Positions 21,625 to 31,535 are shown, numbered from the stretch's first letter. The stretch is DNA of 64,000 nt from Cronobacter universalis NCTC 9529 (GCF_001277175.1 NZ_CP012257.1:3720001-3784000), one strand, 5' to 3'. A program made the numbers and translations. The notes: generated from the sequence alone by a model not told the origin.

Positions 21625-24600
21625 GTGCGCCTGATCCTTTACGTGCTGCTGGCCTGGAGCCTGAGCTTTTGGGCGAACGCCGCGACAGCGCCTGATGAAA
21701 AACAGATAGCGCAGGAGCTGGAGCAGGCCAAAGCGGCCAAAAACCAGCCCGATCAGGCGCAAGTGGTTGAGGCCTTACAGGCCGCGCAAAACGCGCTTGA
21801 GGAGCGAAAAGCGTCCCTTGAGCGCGCGAAGCAATACCAGCAGGTTATCGATAACTTCCCGAAGCTTTCGCAGTCGCTGCGCCAGCAACTCAACAACCTG
21901 CGCGATGAGCCGCGCCGCGTGCCGACCGGCCTTACCACCGACGCGCTCAATCAGGAGATCCTCCAGGTCAGCAGTCAGCTGCTGGAGAAGAGCCGTGAAG
22001 CGCAGCAGGAACAGGATCGCGCGCGCGAAATCGCCGACTCCTTAAGCCAGCTTCCCCAGCAGCAAACCGACGCGCGTCGTCAGCTTAACGAGATGGAACG
22101 CCGCGCGGGCGCGCCGACCGGCTCCAATGCCCTTGGCGCGGCGCAGCTTCTCAGCCAGCAGGCCGAGTCGGCCCAGCTCAAAGCCCGCGTTGACGAACTC
22201 GAACTCGCCCAGCTCTCCGCCAGCAACCGCCAGGAGCTGGCGCGGCTGCGCGCGGAGCTCGCGCAAAAGCAGAGCGAACAGCTTGATGCTTACCTTCAGG
22301 CGCTGCGCAATCAGCTTAACAGCCAGCGCCAGCAGGAGGCCGAGCGCGCGCTGGAGAGCACCGAACTACTGGCCGAAAACAGCGCCAACCTGCCTCCTGA
22401 CATCGTCGAACAGTTCAACGTAAACCGCGAGCTGTCGCGCGCGCTAAATCAGCAGGCGCAGCGCATGGATCTGGTCGCCTCCCAGCAGCGTCAGGCCACC
22501 AGCCAGACCATGCAGGTGCGCCAGGCGTTAACCACGCTGCGTGAACAGTCGCAGTGGCTCGGTGTGTCGAACGTGCTCGGCGAGGCGCTGCGCGCGCAGG
22601 TATCGCGTCTGCCGGAGATGCCAAAGCTTCAGCAGCTCGATACCGAAATGGCCCAGCTGCGCGTCCATCGCCTGCGCTATGAGGATCAGCTCAACAAACA
22701 GCCGCAGCTGCGCCAGTTGCGTCAGACAGACGGCAAGCCGCTGACCGCGGAGCAGAACCGCATTCTCGACGCGCAGTTGCGCACCCAGCGGGAGCTGCTT
22801 AACTCCCTGTTGCAGGGCGGCGATACGTTAATTCTTGAGCTTACCAAGCTGAAGGTGGCGAACAGCCAGCTTGAGGACGCGCTGAAAGAAGTGAACGAGG
22901 CGACGCACCGTTACCTCTTCTGGACCTCTGACGTCAGCCCGCTCACCATCAGCTGGCCGGTGGATATCGTTCAGGATTTGCGCCGTCTGATCTCGCTCGA
23001 CTCTTTCGGTCAGCTCGGCAAAGCCGCCGTGATGATGGTCACCAGCAAAGAGACGCTGCTGCCGCTCTTCGGCGCGCTGCTGCTGGTCGGCTTTAGCATC
23101 AGCTCCCGCCGTCACTTTACGGCGTTTCTGGAGCGCTCCAGCGCGCGGGTCGGGAAGGTAACGCAGGACCATTTCTGGCTGACGCTGCGCACGGTCTTCT
23201 GGTCGATTCTGGTGGCGTCGCCGCTGCCGGTGCTCTGGGCGACGCTCGGCTATGGCCTTCGCGAAGCCTGGCCTTACCCTATCGCCGTGGCGGTCGGCGA
23301 CGGCGTCACCGCCACGGTGCCGCTGCTGTGGGTCGTGATGATTTCAGCCGCTTTTGCGCGTCCCAATGGGCTGTTCACCACGCACTTCGGCTGGCCGCGC
23401 AACCGCGTCGCCCGCGCGATGCGCTACTACCTGATGAGCATCGGTTTTATCGTGCCGCTCATCATGGCGCTGATTACCTTCGATAACCTCAACGACCGCG
23501 AATTTTCGGGCTCGCTGGGGCGGCTCTGCTTTGTGCTTATCTGCGGCGCGCTGGCGATCGTCACGCTCAGCCTCAAGCGCGCGGGCATCCCGCTCTATCT
23601 CGATAACGAAGGCAACGGCGATAACTGGGTCAACCGGCTGCTGTGGAACCTGCTGCTGTGCGCGCCGTTAACGGCAATCCTCGCCGCGGCCGTCGGTTAT
23701 CTCGCCACCGCGCAGGCGCTGCTGGCGCGTCTGGAAACGTCTGTGGCCATCTGGTTCCTGCTGCTGGTGATTTACCACATCATTCGCCGCTGGATGCTCA
23801 TTCAGCGCCGTCGCCTGGCCTTTGATCGCGCCCGCTCGCGTCGCGCGGAAATTCTGGCCCAGCGCGCCCGAGGCGAAGAAGAGCCGCACCACGGGCACAG
23901 CACCGAAGGCAGTGTGGAAGTGGAAGTCGCAGAGCTTGATCTGGACGCGATCAGCGCCCAGTCGCTGCGCCTGGTGCGTTCGATCCTGACGCTTATCGCG
24001 CTGCTGTCTGTGATTGTGCTGTGGTCGGAAATCCACTCGGCTTTCGGCTTCCTTGAGAATATTTCGCTGTGGGATGTGACCTCAACCGTACAGGGCGTTG
24101 AGAGCATTGAGCCGATTACGCTTGGCGCGGTGCTGATCGCCATTCTGGTGTTTATCGTCACCACGCAGCTGGTGCGTAACCTGCCCGCGCTGCTGGAGCT
24201 GGTGGTGCTGCAACACCTGGAGCTGACGCCTGGCACCGGCTACGCCATTACCACCATCACCAAATATCTGCTGATGCTGATTGGCGGGCTGGTCGGCTTC
24301 TCCATGATTGGCATTGAGTGGTCGAAGCTGCAATGGCTGGTGGCGGCGCTCGGCGTGGGGCTCGGTTTCGGCTTGCAGGAGATTTTCGCCAACTTTATTT
24401 CGGGCCTGATTATTCTCTTTGAGAAACCAATCCGCATCGGCGATACGGTGACGATTCGCGATTTAACCGGCAGCGTGACGCGCATTAATACCCGCGCCAC
24501 TACTATCAGCGACTGGGACCGCAAAGAGATTATCGTGCCGAATAAGGCGTTTATCACCGAGCAGTTTATCAACTGGTCGCTCTCGGATTCAGTCACGCGC

Positions 24601-24957
24601 GTGGTACTGACGGTGCCTGCGCCGTCGGACGCCAACAGCGAAGAGGTGACGCAGATACTCTATCGCGCCGCCGAGAAGTGCTCGTATGTGATCGATAACC
24701 CGCCGCCGGAGGTGTTCCTGGTCGACTTGCAGCAGGGGATTCAGCTCTTTGAGCTGCGTATTCACGCCGCCGAGATGGGGCACCGTATGCCGCTGCGCCA
24801 CGAAATTCATCAGCTGATTTTGCAGGGCTTCCGCGAGCACGGCATCGAATTGCCGTTCCCGCCGTTCCAGATGCGTCTGGAGACCCTCGACGGCAAGCGG
24901 ATGGCGCGAACGTTAAGTTCAGCCGGGCGCACCACCCGCACGCCGGGAAGCATGTAA
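21625..24957 (+). CDS. mscM: Miniconductance mechanosensitive channel MscM (YjeP)
   Basis: MscM is a large MscS-superfamily channel that releases solutes on hypo-osmotic shock. The 1110-residue product has a signal peptide (about 1-20). A long Gln/Glu/Arg-rich coiled-coil periplasmic region (about 25-470) and around ten hydrophobic helices (about 480-900) follow. The C-terminal MscS pore and beta domain contains the Gly/Ala-rich pore helix LVAALGVGLGFGLQEIFAN near 910, followed by GLIILFEKPIRIGD. The start is GTG at 21625 with GGTAAA upstream; the ATG at 21620 is out of frame. It follows psd by 17 bp, linking membrane lipid synthesis and membrane-tension control. Confidence 0.96.
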   Translation: MRLILYVLLAWSLSFWANAATAPDEKQIAQELEQAKAAKNQPDQAQVVEALQAAQNALEERKASLERAKQYQQVIDNFPKLSQSLRQQLNNLRDEPRRVPTGLTTDALNQEILQVSSQLLEKSREAQQEQDRAREIADSLSQLPQQQTDARRQLNEMERRAGAPTGSNALGAAQLLSQQAESAQLKARVDELELAQLSASNRQELARLRAELAQKQSEQLDAYLQALRNQLNSQRQQEAERALESTELLAENSANLPPDIVEQFNVNRELSRALNQQAQRMDLVASQQRQATSQTMQVRQALTTLREQSQWLGVSNVLGEALRAQVSRLPEMPKLQQLDTEMAQLRVHRLRYEDQLNKQPQLRQLRQTDGKPLTAEQNRILDAQLRTQRELLNSLLQGGDTLILELTKLKVANSQLEDALKEVNEATHRYLFWTSDVSPLTISWPVDIVQDLRRLISLDSFGQLGKAAVMMVTSKETLLPLFGALLLVGFSISSRRHFTAFLERSSARVGKVTQDHFWLTLRTVFWSILVASPLPVLWATLGYGLREAWPYPIAVAVGDGVTATVPLLWVVMISAAFARPNGLFTTHFGWPRNRVARAMRYYLMSIGFIVPLIMALITFDNLNDREFSGSLGRLCFVLICGALAIVTLSLKRAGIPLYLDNEGNGDNWVNRLLWNLLLCAPLTAILAAAVGYLATAQALLARLETSVAIWFLLLVIYHIIRRWMLIQRRRLAFDRARSRRAEILAQRARGEEEPHHGHSTEGSVEVEVAELDLDAISAQSLRLVRSILTLIALLSVIVLWSEIHSAFGFLENISLWDVTSTVQGVESIEPITLGAVLIAILVFIVTTQLVRNLPALLELVVLQHLELTPGTGYAITTITKYLLMLIGGLVGFSMIGIEWSKLQWLVAALGVGLGFGLQEIFANFISGLIILFEKPIRIGDTVTIRDLTGSVTRINTRATTISDWDRKEIIVPNKAFITEQFINWSLSDSVTRVVLTVPAPSDANSEEVTQILYRAAEKCSYVIDNPPPEVFLVDLQQGIQLFELRIHAAEMGHRMPLRHEIHQLILQGFREHGIELPFPPFQMRLETLDGKRMARTLSSAGRTTRTPGSM

Positions 24958-24959
24958 CG

Positions 24960-24986
24960 AAAAAGGAGCCCCAAGGCTCCTTTTTT
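24960..24986 (+). terminator. Terminator of psd-mscM
   Basis: GGAGCC and GGCTCC (24965-24970 and 24975-24980) form a hairpin with a CCAA loop, flanked by A5 and T6. It can work in both directions. Confidence 0.85.
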
Positions 24987-25010
24987 ATGGCGGTAAACGC
25001 GTGGTGTAAA

Positions 25011-25088
25011 GGTGGGTGCGCTTCGCTTACCCACCCTACAATGGCTGATATCGATTTTCGTAGGGCGGGTAAGCGAAGCGCACCCGCC
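25011..25088. repeat. Inverted pair of REP-like elements, copy 1
   Basis: Two 29-bp arms (25011-25039 and 25060-25088) face each other around a 20-bp centre. The core TGCGCTTCGCTTACCC and its complement recur at 33673-33757. The element lies between the convergent ends of mscM and epmA, the usual location of REP/BIME elements, and could form a long stable hairpin in either mRNA. Confidence 0.8.
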
Positions 25089-25107
25089 ACAGGTCAGGAT
25101 TGAGCCG

Positions 25108-26085
25108 TTACGCCCGGTCGACCGTAAAAGCGATGACTTCAGCGAGGCTCTCTGCGCCCAGCGCCAGCATAATCAAACGATCCACGCCCAGCGCCACGCC
25201 GGAACAATCCGGCAAGCCCACTTTCAGCGCTTCCAGCAGATTGTAATCCACTGGCTGCTGCGGCAAACCCCGCTGCAGGCGTTTACGGTTATCCTGCTCG
25301 AAACGCTGCTGCTGTTCGCGCGCGTCGGTCAGCTCGTGGAAACCATTCGCCAGCTCAATGCCTTTGTAGTAGACCTCGAAGCGCTCCGCCACGCGGTGAT
25401 CTTCGGTGCTGATTTGCGCGAGCGCCGCCTGGCTTGCCGGGAAGTGATACACAAACACCGGACGATCTTTGCCGATATGCGGCTCAACGCCCATAGAGAA
25501 CAAGAGTTGCAGGAGCGTATCGCGATCCTCTTCGGTATCCGCGATATTGCTCAGATCCAGTTTCGCCGCCACCTCGCGCAACTGGGTTTTATCCGCCGAC
25601 AGCGGATCGATCTCCAGATGGCGCTGGAACGCCTGCTGATAGGAAATGGTCTCGGCGGGCTGGCACTCCAGCACCTGCTGCAGAAGATCGTCCACTTCAT
25701 TCATCAGGCGGTACATGTCGTAATGCGGGCGATACCACTCCAGCATCGTGAATTCCGGGTTGTGATGACGCCCCATCTCTTCATTGCGAAAGCTGCGGCA
25801 CAGCTGATACACCGGCCCGCAGCCCGCCGCCAGCAGGCGTTTCATATGGTATTCCGGGCTGGTCATCAGATAGAGATTGATCCCCTGGGAATGGCCGGGG
25901 CCAACGAAACGCGTTTCGAACGGGAACAGGTGAATATCGGTTACCGTCGCCTGGCTCATGCAGGGGGTTTCCACCTCCAGTACGCCGCGGTCCGCGAAAA
26001 AACGGCGGATCTCCGCCATGATGGCGGCGCGTTTCAACAGGTTGGGGATGGATGCGCTCGGCTGCCAGGTGGCCGTCTCGCTCAT
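25108..26085 (-). CDS. epmA: Elongation factor P (R)-beta-lysine ligase EpmA
   Basis: EpmA resembles the catalytic core of class II lysyl-tRNA synthetase but has no anticodon-binding domain. It attaches (R)-beta-lysine to Lys34 of EF-P. The 325-residue product shows class II motifs: [15 protein letters not shown] (motif 2, about 94-108) and [12 protein letters not shown] (motif 3, near 300). The ATG at 26085 ([12 protein letters not shown]) matches the family N-terminus; an upstream ATG at 26166 would add 27 unrelated residues. Its partners epmB and efp lie 6 kb away in this window. It diverges from frdA. Confidence 0.97.
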   Translation of the reverse strand: MSETATWQPSASIPNLLKRAAIMAEIRRFFADRGVLEVETPCMSQATVTDIHLFPFETRFVGPGHSQGINLYLMTSPEYHMKRLLAAGCGPVYQLCRSFRNEEMGRHHNPEFTMLEWYRPHYDMYRLMNEVDDLLQQVLECQPAETISYQQAFQRHLEIDPLSADKTQLREVAAKLDLSNIADTEEDRDTLLQLLFSMGVEPHIGKDRPVFVYHFPASQAALAQISTEDHRVAERFEVYYKGIELANGFHELTDAREQQQRFEQDNRKRLQRGLPQQPVDYNLLEALKVGLPDCSGVALGVDRLIMLALGAESLAEVIAFTVDRA

Positions 26086-26242
26086 GGTACTTTCTCCGTC
26101 GTCAAACAAGGGCACGAAGTCTACTCGTATCCTGTTCGCCAGACAAATTTTGCGCATATTTTCCATCCGGCACCCCGACGTTGCGTTTTGTGAGCCACTT
26201 CAATTAACCCGACGTGTAAAACGCGTCGTACAGCCCCAAAAA

Positions 26243-26284
26243 ATCGAACACATCAAATTTCCCCTTCGGGGGCAAGGTTATACT
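26243..26284 (+). promoter_or_regulatory. frd promoter with FNR site
   Basis: ATCGAACACATCAA (26243-26256) resembles the asymmetric FNR site of E. coli frdA, with a good right half ATCAA. A TATACT -10 box lies at 26279-26284. A start near 26291 would place the site centre at about -41.5, the class II position for FNR activation under anaerobiosis. A small CCCC-TTC-GGGG hairpin sits between the two elements. Confidence 0.65.
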
Positions 26285-26387
26285 CACCTACCCAAAAAGG
26301 AGCAGGGGAACGCTTTACCCCCGCGCAGCCCCGAGTTTTCGCCTTTGTTACCGCGCGGTGGGAATAACTAAAACCCGGAGGAATGTC

Positions 26388-28178
26388 GTGCATACTTTTC
26401 AAGCCGATCTCGCCATTATCGGTGCCGGCGGCGCGGGACTGCGGGCAGCCATTGCGGCGGCCGAGCGCAATCCCAACGCTAAAATCGCACTGATTTCAAA
26501 AGTCTATCCGATGCGTAGTCATACCGTCGCCGCCGAAGGCGGTTCGGCGGCCGTTGCCCAGGATCATGACAGTTTTGAGTATCATTTCCACGACACGGTC
26601 GCCGGCGGCGACTGGCTGTGCGAGCAGGACGTGGTGGACTATTTCGTTAAACATTGCCCGCGCGAAATGACTCAGCTTGAGCAGTGGGGCTGCCCGTGGA
26701 GCCGCCGACCGGACGGCTCGGTCAACGTCAGACGCTTTGGCGGCATGAAAATCGAGCGCACCTGGTTTGCCGCCGACAAAACCGGCTTTCATATGCTCCA
26801 CACCCTGTTCCAGACCTCTCTGCAATTCCCGCAAATTCAGCGCTTCGATGAGCATTTCGTCCTCGATATTCTGGTGGACGACGGCCAGGCGCGCGGTCTG
26901 GTGGCGATGAACATGATGGAAGGCACGCTCGTGCAGATCCGGGCGAACGCGGTGGTGATGGCGACCGGCGGCGCGGGGCGCGTCTATCGCTATAACACCA
27001 ACGGCGGCATCGTCACCGGCGACGGCATGGGCATGGCGCTCTCACACGGCGTGCCGCTGCGCGATATGGAGTTCGTGCAGTATCACCCGACCGGCCTGCC
27101 GGGCTCCGGCATTCTGATGACGGAAGGCTGCCGCGGCGAAGGCGGCATCCTGGTGAATAAAAACGGCTATCGCTATTTACAGGATTACGGCATGGGGCCC
27201 GAAACGCCGCTCGGCGAGCCGAAGAACAAATATATGGAGCTGGGGCCGCGCGATAAAGTGTCGCAGGCCTTCTGGCACGAGTGGCGCAAAGGCAACACCA
27301 TCTCCACGCCGCGCGGCGATGTGGTGTATCTCGATCTGCGCCACCTGGGGGAGAAAAAACTGCTGGAACGGTTGCCGTTCATTTGCGAGCTGGCGAAAGC
27401 CTACGTGGGCGTCGATCCGGTCAAAGAGCCGATCCCGGTGCGCCCGACGGCGCATTACACCATGGGCGGCATCGAAACCAATCAGCAGTGCGAAACCCGT
27501 ATTAAAGGGCTGTTTGCCGTGGGCGAATGTTCGTCCGTGGGGCTGCATGGCGCCAACCGTCTTGGCTCAAACTCGCTGGCTGAGCTGGTGGTGTTTGGTC
27601 AGCTGGCGGGGACGCAGGCGATGGATCGCGCAATGGAAACGACATCCGCCCGCGACGACGCGCTGAACGCGCAGGCCGCGGATGTCGAAGCGCGCCTGCA
27701 TGCGCTGGTACACCAGGACGGCAACGAAAGCTGGGCGAAAATCCGCGACGAAATGGGCCTCTCAATGGAAGAAGGCTGCGGCATTTACCGCACGCCGGAA
27801 CTGATGCAAAAAACCATCGATAAACTTGCTGAATTGCAGGAGCGCTTTAAGCGCGTGCGCATCAGCGACACTTCCAGCGTCTTCAACACCGATTTGCTCT
27901 ATACCATTGAGCTTGGCCACGGCCTGAACGTCGCCGAATGTATGGCGCACTCCGCAATGGCGCGTAAAGAGTCGCGCGGCGCGCATCAGCGTCTTGACGA
28001 AGGCTGCACCGAGCGCGACGACGTTAACTTTTTGCGTCACACCCTCGCCTTCCGCGACGCTGACGGTACGACCCGCCTCGATTACAGCGATGTGAAGATT
28101 ACCACCCTGCCTCCGGCGAAACGCGTGTATGGCGCGGAATCGGAAGCGGCCGATAAAAAGGAGACGGCGAATGGCTGA
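26388..28178 (+). CDS. frdA: Fumarate reductase flavoprotein subunit FrdA
   Basis: FrdA reduces fumarate to succinate as the terminal step of anaerobic fumarate respiration. The 596-residue product has the dinucleotide-binding motif [10 protein letters not shown] at residues 11-20 and the covalent FAD-attachment region [10 protein letters not shown] with His45. QYHPTG and TEGCRGEGG contribute active-site residues, and [18 protein letters not shown] lies near 374. The start is GTG at 26388 after GGAGG; a GTG start also fits E. coli. The last codons overlap frdB. Fumarate can come from AspA and succinate exchange from DcuA, both encoded 10 kb away. Confidence 0.98.
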   Translation: MHTFQADLAIIGAGGAGLRAAIAAAERNPNAKIALISKVYPMRSHTVAAEGGSAAVAQDHDSFEYHFHDTVAGGDWLCEQDVVDYFVKHCPREMTQLEQWGCPWSRRPDGSVNVRRFGGMKIERTWFAADKTGFHMLHTLFQTSLQFPQIQRFDEHFVLDILVDDGQARGLVAMNMMEGTLVQIRANAVVMATGGAGRVYRYNTNGGIVTGDGMGMALSHGVPLRDMEFVQYHPTGLPGSGILMTEGCRGEGGILVNKNGYRYLQDYGMGPETPLGEPKNKYMELGPRDKVSQAFWHEWRKGNTISTPRGDVVYLDLRHLGEKKLLERLPFICELAKAYVGVDPVKEPIPVRPTAHYTMGGIETNQQCETRIKGLFAVGECSSVGLHGANRLGSNSLAELVVFGQLAGTQAMDRAMETTSARDDALNAQAADVEARLHALVHQDGNESWAKIRDEMGLSMEEGCGIYRTPELMQKTIDKLAELQERFKRVRISDTSSVFNTDLLYTIELGHGLNVAECMAHSAMARKESRGAHQRLDEGCTERDDVNFLRHTLAFRDADGTTRLDYSDVKITTLPPAKRVYGAESEAADKKETANG

Positions 28179-28917
28179 GATGAACACGCTACGCATTGAA
28201 GTCGTGCGTTATAACCCGGAAACCGATAACGCGCCGCACAGCGCGTTTTACGACGTGCCCTGGGATGAGCAAACGTCGCTGCTGGACGCGCTCGGCTATA
28301 TCAAAGACAACCTGGCGCCGGATTTAAGCTATCGCTGGTCATGCCGCATGGCTATCTGCGGCTCCTGCGGGATGATGGTCAACCGCGTGCCGAAACTCGC
28401 TTGTAAAACGTTCCTGCGCGATTACACCTCCGGCATGAAAGTCGAGGCGTTGGCGAATTTCCCGATCGAGCGCGATTTAGTGGTCGATATGACCCACTTT
28501 ATCGAGAGCCTTGAGGCCATTAAGCCCTATATCATCGGCAACCCGCGCACGCCGGACCAGGGGCCGAACACCCAGACGCCAGCGCAGATGGCGAAATACC
28601 ATCAGTTCTCCGGCTGCATCAATTGCGGTCTGTGCTATGCCGCCTGCCCGCAGTTTGGCCTGAACCCGGAGTTTATCGGCCCGGCGGCGATTACGCTCGC
28701 GCACCGTTATAACCTCGACAGCCGCGATAAGGGCCAGAAGGCGCGCATGCCGCAGCTCAATAGTCAGAATGGCGTCTGGACCTGTACGTTCGTCGGCTTC
28801 TGCTCGGAAGTCTGCCCGAAACATGTCGATCCGGCCGCGGCTATCCAGCAGAGCAAAGTGGAGAGCTCGAAGGATTTCTTAATCGCCATGCTGAAACCCG
28901 GCGCAAGGAGTGAATAA
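28171..28917 (+). CDS. frdB: Fumarate reductase iron-sulfur subunit FrdB
   Basis: FrdB passes electrons from menaquinol to the FrdA flavin. The 248-residue product shows the 2Fe-2S ligands in [10 protein letters not shown] near 59 and a later Cys (LACKTF). Two C-terminal Cys clusters, [12 protein letters not shown] near 150 and [12 protein letters not shown] near 206, hold the 4Fe-4S and 3Fe-4S centres. The ATG at 28171 overlaps the end of frdA by 8 bp and has AAGGAGA upstream, so translation is coupled. It ends at 28917, sharing one base with the frdC start. Confidence 0.98.
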   Translation: MAEMNTLRIEVVRYNPETDNAPHSAFYDVPWDEQTSLLDALGYIKDNLAPDLSYRWSCRMAICGSCGMMVNRVPKLACKTFLRDYTSGMKVEALANFPIERDLVVDMTHFIESLEAIKPYIIGNPRTPDQGPNTQTPAQMAKYHQFSGCINCGLCYAACPQFGLNPEFIGPAAITLAHRYNLDSRDKGQKARMPQLNSQNGVWTCTFVGFCSEVCPKHVDPAAAIQQSKVESSKDFLIAMLKPGARSE

Positions 28918-29312
28918 TGACCTCGAAACGTAAGCCTTATGTACGGACGATGGATTCAGGCTGGTGGAAACAGCTGCCCTTCTACCGCTTTTACATGCTG
29001 CGCGAAGGCACCTCGGTGCCCGCCGTCTGGTTCAGCATCGTGCTGATTTATGGCCTGTTCGCGCTTAAGCATGGCCCGGAGAGCTGGGCCGGTTTCGTCG
29101 GTTTCCTGCAAAACCCTGTCGTCGTGTTACTGAACATCATCACCTTGCTGGCGGCGCTGCTGCATACCAAAACCTGGTTTGAACTGGCACCGAAAGCCGC
29201 CATCGTGGTGGTGAAAGACGAAAAAATGGGGCCTGAGCCGGTGATCCGCGGGCTGTGGGGCGTGACGGCCATCGTCACGATTGTCGTGCTGTTTATCGCC
29301 CTGGTCTGGTAA
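28917..29312 (+). CDS. frdC: Fumarate reductase membrane anchor subunit FrdC
   Basis: FrdC and FrdD anchor the enzyme in the inner membrane and bind menaquinol. The 131-residue product starts [17 protein letters not shown], with the conserved Glu-bearing [11 protein letters not shown] segment near 25-35. Three hydrophobic helices follow (about 37-55, 64-88 and 108-130). The start overlaps the frdB stop in TAATG, a translational coupling arrangement. Confidence 0.97.
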   Translation: MTSKRKPYVRTMDSGWWKQLPFYRFYMLREGTSVPAVWFSIVLIYGLFALKHGPESWAGFVGFLQNPVVVLLNIITLLAALLHTKTWFELAPKAAIVVVKDEKMGPEPVIRGLWGVTAIVTIVVLFIALVW

Positions 29313-29322
29313 GGAGGATATC

Positions 29323-29682
29323 GTGATTAATCAACACCCGAAACGTTCAGACGAGCCGGTATTCTGGGGGCTGTTTGGCGCAGGCGGCATGTGGTGCGCG
29401 ATTATCGCGCCGGTCATCATCCTGCTGGTGGGCATTCTGCTGCCGCTCGGCATGGGGCCGGAAGGCGCGTTCAGCTATGAACGTGTGCTGACGTTCGCCC
29501 AGAGCTGGGTGGGCCGTCTGTTTCTGTTCCTGATGATTGTGCTGCCGCTGTGGTGCGGGTTGCACCGTATTCACCACGGCATGCACGACCTGAAAGTCCA
29601 TGTCCCGGCCGGGAAATGGGTTTTCTACGGTCTGGCGGCTATCCTGACCGTCGTGACGCTGATCGGCGTGATAACCATCTGA
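29323..29682 (+). CDS. frdD: Fumarate reductase membrane anchor subunit FrdD
   Basis: The second membrane anchor of fumarate reductase has 119 residues and three transmembrane helices. The first is near the conserved [17 protein letters not shown], and later motifs are [18 protein letters not shown] and GKWVFYGLA. The start is GTG at 29323 with AAGGAGGA about 6 bases upstream; a TTG at 29281 is inside frdC and is not supported. In E. coli the ampC promoter overlaps the end of frdD. Here no ampC follows. Confidence 0.96.
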   Translation: MINQHPKRSDEPVFWGLFGAGGMWCAIIAPVIILLVGILLPLGMGPEGAFSYERVLTFAQSWVGRLFLFLMIVLPLWCGLHRIHHGMHDLKVHVPAGKWVFYGLAAILTVVTLIGVITI

Positions 29683-29688
29683 ACCCTG

Positions 29689-29716
29689 TCGCCGCTTCTT
29701 CGGGAGCGGCGATTTT
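29689..29716 (+). terminator. Terminator of frdABCD
   Basis: TCGCCGCT and AGCGGCGA (29689-29696 and 29705-29712) pair around a C(TTCG)G tetraloop, followed by TTTT. In E. coli this place is shared with the ampC attenuator. Confidence 0.8.
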
Positions 29717-29764
29717 CTTACCGACTATTTACCTTCTCTGATGTTACAAAACCGCAGCGGCCAT

Positions 29765-29771
29765 CTACACT
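29765..29771 (+). promoter_or_regulatory. Possible sigma-S type -10 element of blc
   Basis: CTACACT resembles the extended sigma-S -10 consensus (CTATACT) and lies 28 bp before the blc start. E. coli blc is known to be RpoS-dependent. The assignment rests on one short motif. Confidence 0.4.
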
Positions 29772-29798
29772 TAGCAGTAAAAACAGAAGGATCCCGCC

Positions 29799-30338
29799 AT
29801 GCGTATTCGACTACTCCCTGTTGTAGCTACCGTCGCGACCGCGGCATTGCTGGTCGCCTGCAGCACCCCTACTCCGCCGAGCGGTGTGAGGGTCGTGGAA
29901 GATTTTAACGTTAACCGCTATCTCGGTACGTGGTATGAAATCGCGCGCTTCGATCACCGCTTTGAGCGCGGTCTGGAGCAGGTCACCGCGACTTACAGCC
30001 TGCGTGGCGACGGCGGCCTGAATGTCATCAACCGCGGCTTTAACCCGGATCGCAATAAATGGCAGCAGAGCGAAGGTAAAGCTTACTTCACCGGCAATAC
30101 CCGCCGCGCCGCGCTGAAAGTCTCGTTCTTCGGCCCGTTCTACGGCGGATATAACATCATTGCGCTGGATAAAGATTACCAGCACGCGCTGATCTGCGGC
30201 CCGGATCGCAGCTATTTGTGGATCCTCTCCCGCACGCCGACGATCAGTAAGCAAGTGAAAGAGGATCTGCTGGATTCCGCCACCCGTCAGGGCTTCCCGG
30301 TGGAAAAACTGATTTGGGTAAATCAACGCGCCCGCTAG
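29799..30338 (+). CDS. blc: Outer-membrane lipoprotein Blc (bacterial lipocalin)
   Basis: Blc is an outer-membrane lipocalin that binds lysophospholipids and fatty acids, expressed in stationary phase and envelope stress. The 179-residue product has a lipoprotein signal peptide with lipobox LVAC (acylated Cys at 21). The lipocalin signature [15 protein letters not shown] lies near 40-54. [16 protein letters not shown] and the C-terminal YLWILSRTP are also typical. Its TAG stop overlaps the stop of the convergent gdx within CTAG (30335-30338). Confidence 0.97.
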   Translation: MRIRLLPVVATVATAALLVACSTPTPPSGVRVVEDFNVNRYLGTWYEIARFDHRFERGLEQVTATYSLRGDGGLNVINRGFNPDRNKWQQSEGKAYFTGNTRRAALKVSFFGPFYGGYNIIALDKDYQHALICGPDRSYLWILSRTPTISKQVKEDLLDSATRQGFPVEKLIWVNQRAR

Positions 30339-30652
30339 TGGGTGCTGAGCTTGAGGCCAATAATCCCCGCGACGATAAGCCCCAGGCTTATCAGCCTCGC
30401 GGGGCTTGCCGACTCGCCTAACAGCAGAATGCCGGTGATGGCAGCGCCCACCGCGCCGATCCCTGTCCAGACGGCATAAGCCGTGCCGGTTGGCAGGCTT
30501 TTCATCGCCCATGAGAGCAGCACAATGCTGACGATCATCGCCGAAACGGTGATGAGGCTCGGAACAACACGCGTAAAACCGTGGGTGTATTTCAGGCCGA
30601 CGGCCCAGACCACTTCCAGAAGACCTGCGATAAACAGAACGAACCAGGACAT
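30335..30652 (-). CDS. gdx: Guanidinium exporter Gdx (SugE), SMR family
   Basis: Gdx is a small multidrug resistance family antiporter that exports guanidinium in exchange for protons as an antiparallel dimer. The 105-residue product has four transmembrane helices and the essential Glu13 in AGLLEVVWA. The conserved [13 protein letters not shown] loop-helix lies near 59-71. The ATG at 30652 has GGAG upstream and gives the family length. The leader contains a guanidine-II riboswitch, which directly supports guanidinium as substrate. Confidence 0.97.
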   Translation of the reverse strand: MSWFVLFIAGLLEVVWAVGLKYTHGFTRVVPSLITVSAMIVSIVLLSWAMKSLPTGTAYAVWTGIGAVGAAITGILLLGESASPARLISLGLIVAGIIGLKLSTH

Positions 30653-30670
30653 ATTCAGCTCCAGGTTTTT

Positions 30671-30716
30671 GGGGCCGTCCCCGTTCAACATGACGCGCTT
30701 GCAGGTCGTCCCGCAA
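30671..30716 (-). promoter_or_regulatory. Guanidine-II (mini-ykkC) riboswitch
   Basis: On the minus strand two small hairpins stand in tandem. TTGCGGG-ACGA-CCTGCAA occupies 30699-30716 and GGGG-ACGG-CCCC occupies 30671-30682. Both loops fit the diagnostic ACGR, and the second hairpin ends 7 bp before the GGAG of gdx. Guanidine binding joins the two loops and frees the ribosome-binding site, turning gdx on. Confidence 0.92.
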
Positions 30717-30917
30717 GGCCAGGTGATTAAACAGGACAATCATCCCTTCTCAATGCGCGTTTTGCAACCGCGTTTTGGCTAAACCAACGGATTCTCGCGG
30801 GTTAAGCCAGGAAATAGCCGCGATTGTGCGCGTACATCATGGGTTCAATTAGCGATAAATCTTCCTATGATGAGACACTTTCCTGCTGGCTTCAGCAGGT
30901 GCGTCTTTCTCTCCATA

Positions 30918-31535
30918 ATGAATCCGAGCATGTATAAAATTTTACTGGTTGACCGCTGTCATTTCAGCCGTACCGGGCTCGAAAGCTGGCTCAATCACGC
31001 TGAAGATTTCGCTGCGCCGTTCCATGTGACGGCAACCGATCACTTGCTGCGCGCGCGTGAGCTTCTTATTCAATGGCAACCCAATATGGTGATTGCCGAT
31101 CTTCACGGATTTATGGGAGATGTTCACCACGTAAATCAGTTCTCCTCGATTTTTGCCGCCTGCGGCAATACGACGCGTCTTATTCTGTTACAAAGCGGCG
31201 CCTCAGAGGCGCTGGACGACTATTGCTCGCAGCAAATTACCTGGCGCATTGTGAATAAAAACATTCCGCTGCGCGAGCTGGGCCAGATGATTGGCAAAGC
31301 GCTGATGTCTCGTCCGCCCTTCGGCGAGCCTAAAACCATCACGCCGCTACTGACCCTACGTGAAGAGCGTATCCTGGAGTGGTGGAGTGCGGGGATGAGT
31401 AATGAGGAGATTGCGCGCAAAATGGGGATCGCCGTAAAAACGGTTTACACCTATAAACGCAATATTCGCATGAAGCTCGGCGCCGATAACCGCTTTTCGC
31501 TGTTCGTGCCGCTGCCGGAGATGTGCGCGAGATAA
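30918..31535 (+). CDS. LuxR-type transcriptional regulator with degenerate receiver-like domain
   Basis: I recognise the family but not a named gene. The 205-residue product has an N-terminal receiver-like fold (about 1-125) beginning MYKILLVD. It keeps a hydrophobic strand ending in ADLHG where a phospho-acceptor Asp would sit, but the usual acidic pair and Lys are not clear. A C-terminal LuxR helix-turn-helix (about 143-200) contains LTLREERILEWWSAGMSNEEIARKMG and KTVYTYKRNIRMKLG. This layout resembles RcsA- and BglJ-like auxiliary regulators. Start codons at 30867, 30918 and 30930 are all possible, and none has a strong ribosome-binding site. It converges on ecnB and diverges from gdx, a place where I recall no gene in E. 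coli. Confidence 0.75.
   Translation: MNPSMYKILLVDRCHFSRTGLESWLNHAEDFAAPFHVTATDHLLRARELLIQWQPNMVIADLHGFMGDVHHVNQFSSIFAACGNTTRLILLQSGASEALDDYCSQQITWRIVNKNIPLRELGQMIGKALMSRPPFGEPKTITPLLTLREERILEWWSAGMSNEEIARKMGIAVKTVYTYKRNIRMKLGADNRFSLFVPLPEMCAR

Noticed and set aside
25012..26193. 393-codon open frame opposite epmA
   Set aside because: Antisense to a clearly conserved gene and begins inside the REP-like repeat.
26343..26390. ATG at 26383 as the frdA start
   Set aside because: It is out of frame; the GTG at 26388 is in frame with the conserved N-terminus and has GGAGG at the right distance.
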